From Thermoproteota archaeon (lineage in GTDB: Archaea > Thermoproteota > Nitrososphaeria_A > Caldarchaeales > Calditenuaceae), in contig JAUQPU010000001.1 in assembly GCA_030550235.1 (NCBI GenBank), forward strand, positions 256,040-320,039: a stretch of 64,000 bases of DNA. The letters run 5' to 3'. The notes under the pieces are model-generated. The model made no database searches, was not told the origin of the DNA, and saw only the letters and a list, made by a program, of their open reading frames with translations. Positions 8,114 to 14,708 of the stretch are shown here, in pieces (position 1 is the first letter of the stretch; the number at the start of each line of letters is the position of its first letter). The translations under genes were made by a program, and so were the position numbers.

Positions 8114-8895
8114 TGATGTTGTCCAATATGTTATATTCTCTGTTTGTTTCTTCTTTTTCTCGGAGTTCCTTAGTTTTATCCCGCATTCTGGGCATCAGTC
8201 CATGTTTCTGAATGTTCTGTGCCACCTACTACAAAGCCTGTCTACTCTCCCTCCTGTAGTCGGATAACATACAAAAAAGCTATACCTAGATCCCTTATAA
8301 TCGTTATAGCTGGAATATGGGATACCTGCTTGAAGCATTTTTGAAATCCGTTTAAAAAAGTTCGTCTGGCTAAAGCCTCAAGAGATAAAGATGTTCCCCA
8401 TGAGCTGGGAGGGTCTGATTGGAATGGTTCCGAGGTTGTGATAAATGGCGCAAGTTGAAGAAGGTAGAGGCTTAGTAGCTACCTCTGTTTTCTAACAAAC
8501 AATATCGCCAAGCCGGATTAATCGACAGCTCTATACCCGCCCACGGCCGACACTCATTTAAAAACTGGAAAAGAGTAGAAGATCTCTCTATTACTGCATC
8601 ACCCCTGTATAAAGAGCAGAGCAGGCTCTCTCCCTCCCATGTCATTGTAGACATTTTCAACGTCTTCAGAAGTTACTTTTACCATTCGTTTAATCGCATT
8701 AGCTAGTGTCCGCTTGGTTTTAAGGGTGCACAGATTACAGGCACAGCACCATCTCTCTACAAAACCTCTGAGTTATGAATTCATCAGCCTGAGCGAAAAC
8801 CTTGTTGAAGATGAGTACATCTATACTACTAAACCATACAATTATAATAATTATCTTCATGGCTTCTATCCCCAAAGCCTGTATGAAAGCTAAAG
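8114..8895. other. Gene-free spacer of about 780 bases between two tRNA-Ser genes
   Basis: No open frame here resembles a protein; the longest (about 60-75 codons) have no recognisable composition or start context. Composition is more A/T-rich than the flanks. Two interleaved inverted repeats occur at 8279-8325 (GCTATA with TATAGC; ATCCC with GGGAT), and a 5-bp hairpin (AGAGG/CCTCT) followed by TTTTCT lies at 8465-8492. I could not recognise SRP RNA, RNase P RNA, 5S rRNA or a clear C/D box guide. It may hold an unrecognised RNA or decayed sequence. Confidence 0.5.
8133..8160 (+). terminator. T-rich terminator-like run after tRNA-Ser
   Basis: About twenty bases after the tRNA 3' end a T-rich stretch (TTCTCTGTTTGTTTCTTCTT) begins, the type of run at which archaeal RNA polymerase stops. 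By composition only. Confidence 0.45.
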
Positions 8896-8980
8896 CGCCG
8901 GGGGAGGGATTCGAACCCTCGAGGCCCGGTTGGGCCACAGGCTCTCCAGGCCTGCGCATTGACCTCTCTGCCACCCCGGC
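8896..8980 (-). tRNA. tRNA-Ser (GGA)
   Basis: On the minus strand the acceptor GCCGGGG (8980-8974) pairs with CCCCGGC (8903-8897), with discriminator G at 8896. The anticodon arm is CAGGC-CTGGAGA-GCCTG, anticodon GGA. The D stem is GCA/TGC, the long variable arm is GGCCC/GGGCC and the T arm GAGGG-TTCGAAT-CCCTC. Length is 85 bases with no intron and no encoded CCA. Its anticodon arm and early variable arm match the other tRNA-Ser of the window except at anticodon base 34. Confidence 0.96.
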
Positions 8981-8998
8981 CCAGTATTATTACTCGAT

Positions 8999-10038
8999 TT
9001 AGCTTGTTTTAGATTTTCCTCTACCCCATCGGGGAGGATAGGTGCCACGACGCATGAATACAGTGTCAGTCCTTGCCACAATTCCTCCCTCCTTCAATAC
9101 CTCTTGCGAGGATTTAAGCGCCTCACCTATTGCGACGATCTCACCCTTAAGCGTGTAGATTCCCACCTCCATTCCCCGTGAAATATCTGGGTCTATAGCG
9201 GCTATCCCGGGTTTTGCTAGGGGTGCGCCATGGCATACAGCATCTACTGCTGAGTCGAAGATGACTATCCTCGGCATATAGGAGAGGAAGTCTTCTATGG
9301 GCTTGATGACTTCTCTCAAGCCGCCTTCATCTCCCTCCGCTCTAAATCTCCATACAGCACGCTGGAGCTGCTGTAGCGTGACAGCCTTCCCCTCACTTGC
9401 GGGCCCAATTCTCACGCGCCTCAGCTCAACCATATGCGCGCCCACACCTAAGATAAGCCCCAGATCATGACAGAGCTTACGCACATATGTTCCACCGCTC
9501 ACAATTAGTCTGAGTAGGATGTCGCGCCCAATCCTTTCTATGACCTCCGCTTCAAACAGGGTCTTCCTCCTGACCTGTCTCGCCACATTCGCCCTGACTG
9601 GTGGGGTCTGATAGAACTCTCCTATAAACTGTGTTAGCCCCCACTCGAGCTCGGGGTCTTCTACCTCTCCGTGGAGCCTCAGCAGACAGATGTATTCCTT
9701 TGGATATTTGTGTGCTTGTGCAGAGCCTTTGGTCGCGTTTCCCAGGAGGATTGGAAGAAGCCCGGAGACTGCGGGATCTCCCCCACGCATTAGTCTAGGG
9801 TCCCGCCGTGTCCGGCCCTCTCAACCCCCAGCATCCTCCTAACGCGCTCAGTTATCTCTCCACTTGTGGGTCCTCGCGGCTTATCTAGTGGGATGTATCC
9901 GTAGCTCATGAGTTCTTGGATCGGCCTCTCCTCGGGCCTAAAGCCGTATCTCGGGTCGGTCTCCGCCTCCCTAAGAGTCAGAAGCTCCCGCCTAGTGGGC
10001 CACGGCTCTACACTGTGCCGGAGTAGCACTCTTACCAC
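8999..10038 (-). CDS. cbf5: H/ACA RNP pseudouridine synthase Cbf5 (TruB family), interrupted by a 17-base intron
   Basis: Two frames, 10038-9795 and 9777-8999, join into one protein of 340 residues (1023 bases with stop) once bases 9794-9778 are removed. Exon 1 ends in the catalytic motif GHGGTL and the junction rebuilds the Asp codon to give [15 protein letters not shown]. Further motifs are [11 protein letters not shown] near residue 48, [14 protein letters not shown] and a C-terminal PUA domain ([23 protein letters not shown] and following). Cbf5 is the catalytic subunit of archaeal H/ACA ribonucleoproteins and also helps modify tRNA. Without splicing the message stops after 82 codons. The start overlaps eL14 by 7 bases, the usual archaeal pairing. 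Confidence 0.93.
9778..9794 (-). other. BHB-type intron in cbf5 pre-mRNA (17 bases)
   Basis: Read on the minus strand: outer helix GCGGGA (9806-9801) with TCCCGC (9776-9771); central four-pair helix CCCT (9800-9797) with GGGG (9783-9780, one G-T pair); three-base bulges AGA (9796-9794) and AGA (9779-9777). Cutting each bulge as AG/A removes ACTAATGCGTGGGGGAG and yields CTA-GAT-CCC, i.e. Leu-Asp-Pro. This is the structure cut by the archaeal tRNA splicing endonuclease, and cbf5 introns are established in Crenarchaeota. Seen in the sequence; splicing itself is inferred. Confidence 0.9.
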
Positions 10039-10313
10039 CGGCTAATCTCAGCCCTCCTTCTCATGTAGTCGATTAACCCACTGCTCTCCAGGGCCTTGAG
10101 GACCTCGTCATCGCCTGCATCCCGTTTCAGCTCTACCTTAAACTGTGTTGGGAGGAGATGCATCACGTTTACGGCTCTCCTCCTTAAGCCGGTTAGGCTG
10201 GGAGGGCCGGTAACAAGAACCCTGTTCCCCCCTAAGACACTCACCACAACGCCCTTCAAGCCAGCATCCCGCCCCGCAGCCTTCACCACTATCCTACCAA
10301 CCTCTTGGACCAT
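10032..10313 (-). CDS. rpl14e: Large ribosomal subunit protein eL14
   Basis: A 93-residue protein with the eL14 signature: [20 protein letters not shown], then [26 protein letters not shown]. It starts with ATG at 10313, and a TATA-like GATTTATTA lies about 30 bases upstream on the minus strand. It overlaps cbf5 by 7 bases. In most archaea cmk lies just before eL14 on the same strand; here cmk is divergent from it. Confidence 0.94.
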   Translation of the reverse strand: MVQEVGRIVVKAAGRDAGLKGVVVSVLGGNRVLVTGPPSLTGLRRRAVNVMHLLPTQFKVELKRDAGDDEVLKALESSGLIDYMRRRAEISRW

Positions 10314-10339
10314 GCCTAGAATCTACGTTAACTAGCCCC

Positions 10340-10382
10340 TGTAATAAATCTCAGCCAAGCGTAGGATCTACCCTTTTTAACT
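10340..10382. promoter_or_regulatory. Divergent TATA elements between eL14-cbf5 and cmk
   Basis: On the plus strand TTTTTAACT (about 10373-10381) lies some 25-30 bases before the cmk GTG at 10404. On the minus strand GATTTATTA (about 10342-10350) lies some 30 bases before the eL14 start. The inverted cmk therefore has its own promoter. Confidence 0.5.
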
Positions 10383-10403
10383 CGAGGTGTCTATTGAATA
10401 TTT

Positions 10404-10979
10404 GTGCCAAGGACTGACATCGTGGTTATAGTGAGCGGTCTAGCAGCCTCTGGGAAGAGCACGTTGTCAAGGCAGCTCGCTGAGAGGCTTGGAGTTGAGC
10501 GGTATTCGGGGGGTGAGGCTTTGAAGGCTGTTGCAGCGAGGAAGGGCTATGAGACCTCTGGAAATAGTTGGTGGGAGAGCGAGGCTGGTATGCAGTTCCT
10601 AGCCATGAGGGAGGAGAACGAATCACTCGATAGGATGGTGGATGAGGAGTTGCTGAGTATTGCCCGGCGCGGCGGCGTGGTAATAGATAGCTGGGTCCTA
10701 CCATGGTTGTTTGATGGCGGCTTCAAGATCTGGCTAAAGGCCGATAAGGCAGTAAGGGCTGCGAGACTAGCTAAGAGGGCTGGACTAAGCCTGGAGGAGG
10801 CGTTAAAGATCCTCGAGGAGCGTGACACCAGGAATGCAGAGCTCTACAGAAGACTCTATGGCTTTAGACTGGGCTCAGACCTGGAGCCTTTTCACCTAAT
10901 TCTAGACACTTCGAGGCTAGGCAGCCACGAGGTTCTAGAGATAGTCTACACATCTGTTAAGTATTACTTTGACCTGTAG
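10404..10979 (+). CDS. cmk: Cytidylate kinase, archaeal type
   Basis: A 191-residue P-loop kinase: VSGLAASGKSTLSRQLAERLG at the N-terminus, the GYET/WWESE region and the LID-type arginines in LEERDTRNAELYRRLYG. It phosphorylates CMP/dCMP with ATP. The gene is placed exactly where archaea keep cmk, between eL34 and eL14, but on the opposite strand; its 3' end overlaps the eL34-like gene by 23 bases tail to tail. The start is GTG at 10404. Confidence 0.93.
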   Translation: MPRTDIVVIVSGLAASGKSTLSRQLAERLGVERYSGGEALKAVAARKGYETSGNSWWESEAGMQFLAMREENESLDRMVDEELLSIARRGGVVIDSWVLPWLFDGGFKIWLKADKAVRAARLAKRAGLSLEEALKILEERDTRNAELYRRLYGFRLGSDLEPFHLILDTSRLGSHEVLEIVYTSVKYYFDL

Positions 10980-11151
10980 GGCTGCCCGCCGCAATCTCTC
11001 TTATAGTCCATCTAAGAATCGCCCTCCTAAGGCAAGAGTAGCAGATGTATCCTCCATAAATCCGCTCCACACGTTTTTTGCTGGCGGATACCCTCCTCGC
11101 ATCCGAGACCCCCGCAATTAACCGTCCACACCAGGCACACCGTCTAGCCAC
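10957..11151 (-). CDS. Short eL34-like zinc-ribbon ribosomal protein
   Basis: A 64-residue basic protein with two Cys pairs, CAWCG near residue 5 and ICYSCLRR near residue 38, separated by RVERIYGGYICYSC; this is the C-terminal zinc ribbon of eL34 (C-x2-C ... YGG.x-C-x2-C-L-R). The N-terminal segment of normal eL34 (about 25-30 residues) is missing: an in-frame stop lies just upstream and no second frame supplies it. A GGAGGGGG site before the GTG at 11151 supports this start. Position between the EMC3-like gene and cmk is canonical for eL34. Either a reduced eL34 or a remnant zinc ribbon. Confidence 0.75.
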   Translation of the reverse strand: MARRCAWCGRLIAGVSDARRVSASKKRVERIYGGYICYSCLRRAILRWTIREIAAGSPTGQSNT

Positions 11152-11171
11152 AGCCAGACCACCCCCTCCAT

Positions 11172-11645
11172 CTACTTTTTAACAGTAGGTGAGCTAGCCA
11201 CCTTCTGGCTTAAAAACTTGTTTATCGGCAGACTCGTACTGAAAAAAGTCAGGAGATACCAGCCGAAGAAGCTCACCTTTCCATCAATCGAGATAAAAGG
11301 TAAGAATAGGCCTGGAGGCATCTCTAAAAGTGGTGTATTTCCATACCTTGCGTTCGCGAAGAAGAAAAAGGTGAAAAAAATAACCATCGAGATCAGCATA
11401 AGAATCATGTTTTTACCGAATATCTTTGCCTGGATCTTCTGCATGTATTCCTTCTTTTTCTCGAGCTTTTCAACCGTTTTCATATCCTTCTCCCTGAGTG
11501 CTTTCATGAGCTCCCGGTTATACCTTGTTACCTCTTGCATCGCTAGCATATCCTCTTTACTTAGAAGAACTCTCCTCAGCCCAGCCGACACTAGGGCGAG
11601 GGCCATTGAAAATCCCAAAATCTCAAAGACCGCACCCTCAACCAT
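11172..11645 (-). CDS. EMC3/TMCO1/DUF106-family membrane insertase (YidC/Oxa1 superfamily)
   Basis: A 157-residue membrane protein with hydrophobic segments at about 5-25, 78-100 and 123-145. A charged cytoplasmic helical pair lies between the first two (RYNRELMKALREKDMKTVEKLEKKKEYMQKIQ), the hallmark of archaeal DUF106 proteins. These help insert membrane proteins. It lies between secY and the eL34-like gene, the usual archaeal position; the adk gene often found between secY and DUF106 is absent, the two being 2 bases apart. Confidence 0.9.
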   Translation of the reverse strand: MVEGAVFEILGFSMALALVSAGLRRVLLSKEDMLAMQEVTRYNRELMKALREKDMKTVEKLEKKKEYMQKIQAKIFGKNMILMLISMVIFFTFFFFANARYGNTPLLEMPPGLFLPFISIDGKVSFFGWYLLTFFSTSLPINKFLSQKVASSPTVKK

Positions 11646-11647
11646 CT

Positions 11648-13078
11648 CTATACTTCACCGACAAGTCTGGCAAGGGCGGGATAGGATTCGGCCACGCGCT
11701 CGCGTATCAATATCTGATAATACTGGTAGAGGATGCCGATCATTAGCAGTAGCCCTGTGCCTGTTCCGAAGGCGTTTACATAGTTTGCAGTGCTCGCCAG
11801 GAGGCCGACAATAACAGAGCCAACGATTGCGACGGTGTAGATGTATCGGCGAAGGATGGATGAAATGATTGCTGGAGATCTTCTGAAGCCCGGAACCTGC
11901 ATACCGGCGGCTATAAGCTGATCTGCAATCCTTTCAGGCGAAAGTCCACCGACAGTAATCCAAAACCGGCCGAGCATAAGGCAGAACCCGACCATCAATC
12001 CGACAAAGACCACGGCTCTTATGGGGTCTGTCATCGCATCAGTGAAGTTGGATGGACCCAGTGCATAGTATGCTAAGCCGCCTGTGGGTGTTGGCTGTGT
12101 TGCCCCTTCCTGTATAGTGAATGTGCCGAGGAGATTGAGTAGCTGGTTTGAGTTGTTTGTATTGTAGCGCGACCAGATTATTGAGGAGAGGTAATAGATG
12201 TTTGTAAATATCGTCGAAGCGAAGATGACTGGGACGTTTGAGACATAGAGGAGCTTGATAGGGTAGGTTCCTCTAAACCCCCCGTAGCGTGAGTGGGATA
12301 TCGGGATGTTGACTCTAATGTTCTCTGCGTAGATAAGAAGAAGTATTATGGCGGTGGTGGATATGAGTCCGAGTACGTCGCCCCTCTGAGCGACATGCCT
12401 TATGAATAATGGAGCCACACCATTTGGAGTTACTAGGCCCTGTGCTAGGGCTAGTATCACTCCGTGGAAGTACCCGTCTTGTAGGATGATTGGAGAGAAG
12501 AGGTCGGAAAATATCTGACCAGCCACACCCGCCGCGATGAAGAGGCTTATGCCGCTGCCCAGGCCCCATCCTTTCTGTACCAGCTCATCCATCAACATTA
12601 TCACAATCGTAGCGAAGAATAGCTGAGCGAATATGAGAAGCTGTGTCGTAGGCGTAAGTGTGCCGAAATATCCCGCGAAGATGTATGCCGCTCCTTGGAA
12701 TATCGCTATAACCAATGTGAAGACTTTGCTCAAAGCCGTGAACAGGGCCCTATCCTCGCTTTTCTTGAGGTCTAGGCGGAGTATCTCGGCTCCTACGAGA
12801 AGCTGAAGGATTAAGCCACCTGTAACTATTGGGCCTATTCCGAGAGTGGTTAGCGTGCCGATATTTGATGCGAAGATTATGTTGAGTAGGAGCGGGCTTG
12901 CTTGTTGGGCTGAGACGGAAACACCGTAAAGCGCAGTGCTGCTCATCGCCTCATAAATCACAAGTACTAGGGCAGTCCAGACAAGCCGCTCCGTAAGTGT
13001 TAGCCTCTTGACTGGCTTAGAGGCCTCTGGCAATACCCTGGTGAGAACCTCTGCTAGGCGTCCCCTACCCTCCTGCAT
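11648..13078 (-). CDS. secY: Protein translocase subunit SecY
   Basis: A 476-residue polytopic membrane protein, the normal size for archaeal SecY with ten helices. It has the plug-region and TM2 pattern (ASNIGTLTTLGIGPIVTGGLILQLLVG), EDRALFTALSKVFTLVIAIFQG, and MDELVQKGWGLGSGISLFIAAG. It is the central channel that works with SecE (59748-59921) and FtsY/SRP. It lies 4 bases downstream of uL15, as in the spc operon. Confidence 0.96.
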   Translation of the reverse strand: MQEGRGRLAEVLTRVLPEASKPVKRLTLTERLVWTALVLVIYEAMSSTALYGVSVSAQQASPLLLNIIFASNIGTLTTLGIGPIVTGGLILQLLVGAEILRLDLKKSEDRALFTALSKVFTLVIAIFQGAAYIFAGYFGTLTPTTQLLIFAQLFFATIVIMLMDELVQKGWGLGSGISLFIAAGVAGQIFSDLFSPIILQDGYFHGVILALAQGLVTPNGVAPLFIRHVAQRGDVLGLISTTAIILLLIYAENIRVNIPISHSRYGGFRGTYPIKLLYVSNVPVIFASTIFTNIYYLSSIIWSRYNTNNSNQLLNLLGTFTIQEGATQPTPTGGLAYYALGPSNFTDAMTDPIRAVVFVGLMVGFCLMLGRFWITVGGLSPERIADQLIAAGMQVPGFRRSPAIISSILRRYIYTVAIVGSVIVGLLASTANYVNAFGTGTGLLLMIGILYQYYQILIRERVAESYPALARLVGEV

Positions 13079-13082
13079 CCCC

Positions 13083-13517
13083 CTACTCAGCCGCCACCAT
13101 AACGGAGTTTGATGCTAAAACCTTCTCCTCAGCTCTAGGCGTCCACGACTTTACAATTATCTTTACTGGGGTTGTCAGCCTTCCCTTACCTACCACCTTA
13201 TCATATCCAAGAGCCCTGAGGTCTACTATTATTTTCCCATCCTCGCTCTTGGCTGAGCCTGTACGCGCGAGTTTCTCGGCTATCACGGAGATCGAGTCAA
13301 GGTTTATAGTCTTAAGCTCCCTTGAGGTAGGCGGGTGGAACCCCTTTTCTCCGAAGTGGTCCGGCGCATACTTTATAACCCATGTCCACTTATGCTTATG
13401 CCCTCCTGCAAACCCCCTACCGCCCTTGGCTCCATGCTTTCTATGCTGCCCTATCTGTCCCCATCCATGTGTCCTGGAACCCCTCCTCTTCCGCACTTTT
13501 CGTAGCCTCGTTGGCAT
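13083..13517 (-). CDS. rpl15: Large ribosomal subunit protein uL15
   Basis: A 144-residue protein with the strongly basic Gly/Arg-rich N-terminus (RKRRGSRTHGWGQIGQHRKH, GAKGGRGFAGGHKHKWTW) and the C-terminal GYDKVVGKGRLTTPVKIIVKSWTPRAEEK. It binds 23S rRNA around the central protuberance. Spc-operon order uL30-uL15-secY is preserved. Confidence 0.96.
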   Translation of the reverse strand: MPTRLRKVRKRRGSRTHGWGQIGQHRKHGAKGGRGFAGGHKHKWTWVIKYAPDHFGEKGFHPPTSRELKTINLDSISVIAEKLARTGSAKSEDGKIIVDLRALGYDKVVGKGRLTTPVKIIVKSWTPRAEEKVLASNSVMVAAE

Positions 13518-13574
13518 TCAGAGACACCCTAAATTCTCATACAAGCCCCGGATATATATCCTCCCAGTCATCAA

Positions 13575-14063
13575 CTAGCACATGGCCTCTAACAGACGTC
13601 CTATCTTCTCCCCCGCGTATCCCAATACTCCTTTCTGACTAATCGGCCGTTTGATGCTTCCCTTGAAACCGCCCCTAGGAGGGTGCAGCCTGAATGCCGG
13701 CTTAAAGATCTTCCTCAACACATCGACGCCTAGCTCGCCATCACAGAGCTTCTTGGCAAGTTCCTTGAGCCCTGCGACCCCAAGCCTTTTCAGCTCCTCC
13801 TCAACCTTAACACCTGGTTGTGGATCACCCCTCTTGAAAAGCATCACAAGCATATCCTGCGTAGCCTCACCCCAAGTTATATACGAGCCAACTTTGTTCA
13901 ACACTCCCCTGACACTTGGATTGAGTGGTAAGACTACTGCATGATTCGACCTCTTTAAATGTAGCATCCTTAAAGTCTGCTCAGTCTCAGCGTCCATCCC
14001 CCAAGGCCCCCTGACTCTAATCACAACTATGAGCGGGGCTTTGTTCAAGGTTGACTTCACCAC
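13575..14063 (-). CDS. rpl30: Large ribosomal subunit protein uL30
   Basis: A 162-residue archaeal-length uL30: VIRVRGPWGMDAETEQTLRMLHL, KRSNHAVVLPLNPSVRGVLNKV and the C-terminal FRLHPPRGGFKGSIKRPISQKG, which is the archaeal/eukaryotic extension. Start overlaps the uS5 stop by 7 bases; 57 bases separate it from uL15. Confidence 0.95.
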   Translation of the reverse strand: MVKSTLNKAPLIVVIRVRGPWGMDAETEQTLRMLHLKRSNHAVVLPLNPSVRGVLNKVGSYITWGEATQDMLVMLFKRGDPQPGVKVEEELKRLGVAGLKELAKKLCDGELGVDVLRKIFKPAFRLHPPRGGFKGSIKRPISQKGVLGYAGEKIGRLLEAMC

Positions 14064-14665
14064 ATGCTGGGCAACACGATGTAGTTTGTTTTCTTTAACG
14101 CATCATAAACGGCTCCTGCCATGCTTAGTGAGGTCCTCGTTTCTCCGAAGCTTCTAAGCCAGCAATCACTAACACCCGCAAGCCTTAAGATAATCTTCGC
14201 TATGTTTCCAGCTACAAGCCCGAGCCCTCGGGGCGCAGGTAGCAGATGGGCCTCGACACTGCCACATCGCCCCTTAACAGTTACTCGGAGGCTGTGCGGT
14301 TCGCCGCAAGCACATTCCCAACTGCCACACCCCCTTTGAACGTATATTAGATTCATCTTCGCCCTGCTGACGGCTCTCTCAATAGCCATAACAACTTGTG
14401 TAGACTTGGCCGTGCCGAGCCCGACTAGTCCATCCCCATTGCCTACAGCTACTATCGCCTTAAACCTAGACTTTTCACCCGCGTCCGTCTGCCTCTGAAC
14501 AAGCTTGATATCTATGACCTCCTGCTGGAGGTTGGGGACAAGAAAATCAACAATTTCTGGCTCTGTTATCCTATAGTTACTGGCGAATAGCTCCTCTAAA
14601 GAGGTTATCCTCCCCTCCTTAACCATCCGGCCGACGAGCGTCCTAGGCTCCCACTCCGTACTCAT
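14057..14665 (-). CDS. rps5: Small ribosomal subunit protein uS5
   Basis: A 202-residue protein with the S5 motifs RFKAIVAVGNGDGLVGLGTAKSTQV and the C-terminal PRGLGLVAGNIAKIILRLAGVSDCWLRSFG. It lies in the mRNA entry region of the small subunit. In archaea uS5 is normally preceded by uL18, eL19 and eL32; here a glycosyltransferase gene precedes it, so the spc operon is cut at this point. Residues CGSWECACGEPH add two Cys pairs seen in thermophilic archaeal members. Confidence 0.95.
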   Translation of the reverse strand: MSTEWEPRTLVGRMVKEGRITSLEELFASNYRITEPEIVDFLVPNLQQEVIDIKLVQRQTDAGEKSRFKAIVAVGNGDGLVGLGTAKSTQVVMAIERAVSRAKMNLIYVQRGCGSWECACGEPHSLRVTVKGRCGSVEAHLLPAPRGLGLVAGNIAKIILRLAGVSDCWLRSFGETRTSLSMAGAVYDALKKTNYIVLPSMW

Positions 14666-14708
14666 CTAACCATCGGATTGGCTACACGTGCCTTAAGAAC
14701 CTTAAGCC

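Noticed and set aside
8390..8480. SRP RNA, RNase P RNA or 5S rRNA in the spacer
   Set aside because: None of the conserved loops or core elements of those RNAs could be recognised.
8465..8492. Rho-independent-style terminator hairpin
   Set aside because: Only five base pairs with a loop of 11 and a weak T run; listed only as part of the spacer description.
8472..8660. Open frame of 62 codons on the minus strand in the tRNA spacer
   Set aside because: No start context, protein-like pattern or neighbour support; short frames are expected by chance in 780 bases.
8999..10038. cbf5 as a frameshifted pseudogene or two separate genes
   Set aside because: The interruption folds as a BHB with correct bulges, and removal of exactly 17 bases rebuilds the conserved GHGGTLDPAVSG; random damage would not do this.
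11648..11814. Frames antisense to secY and other core genes
   Set aside because: They lie wholly within strongly conserved genes on the opposite strand and have no recognisable product.
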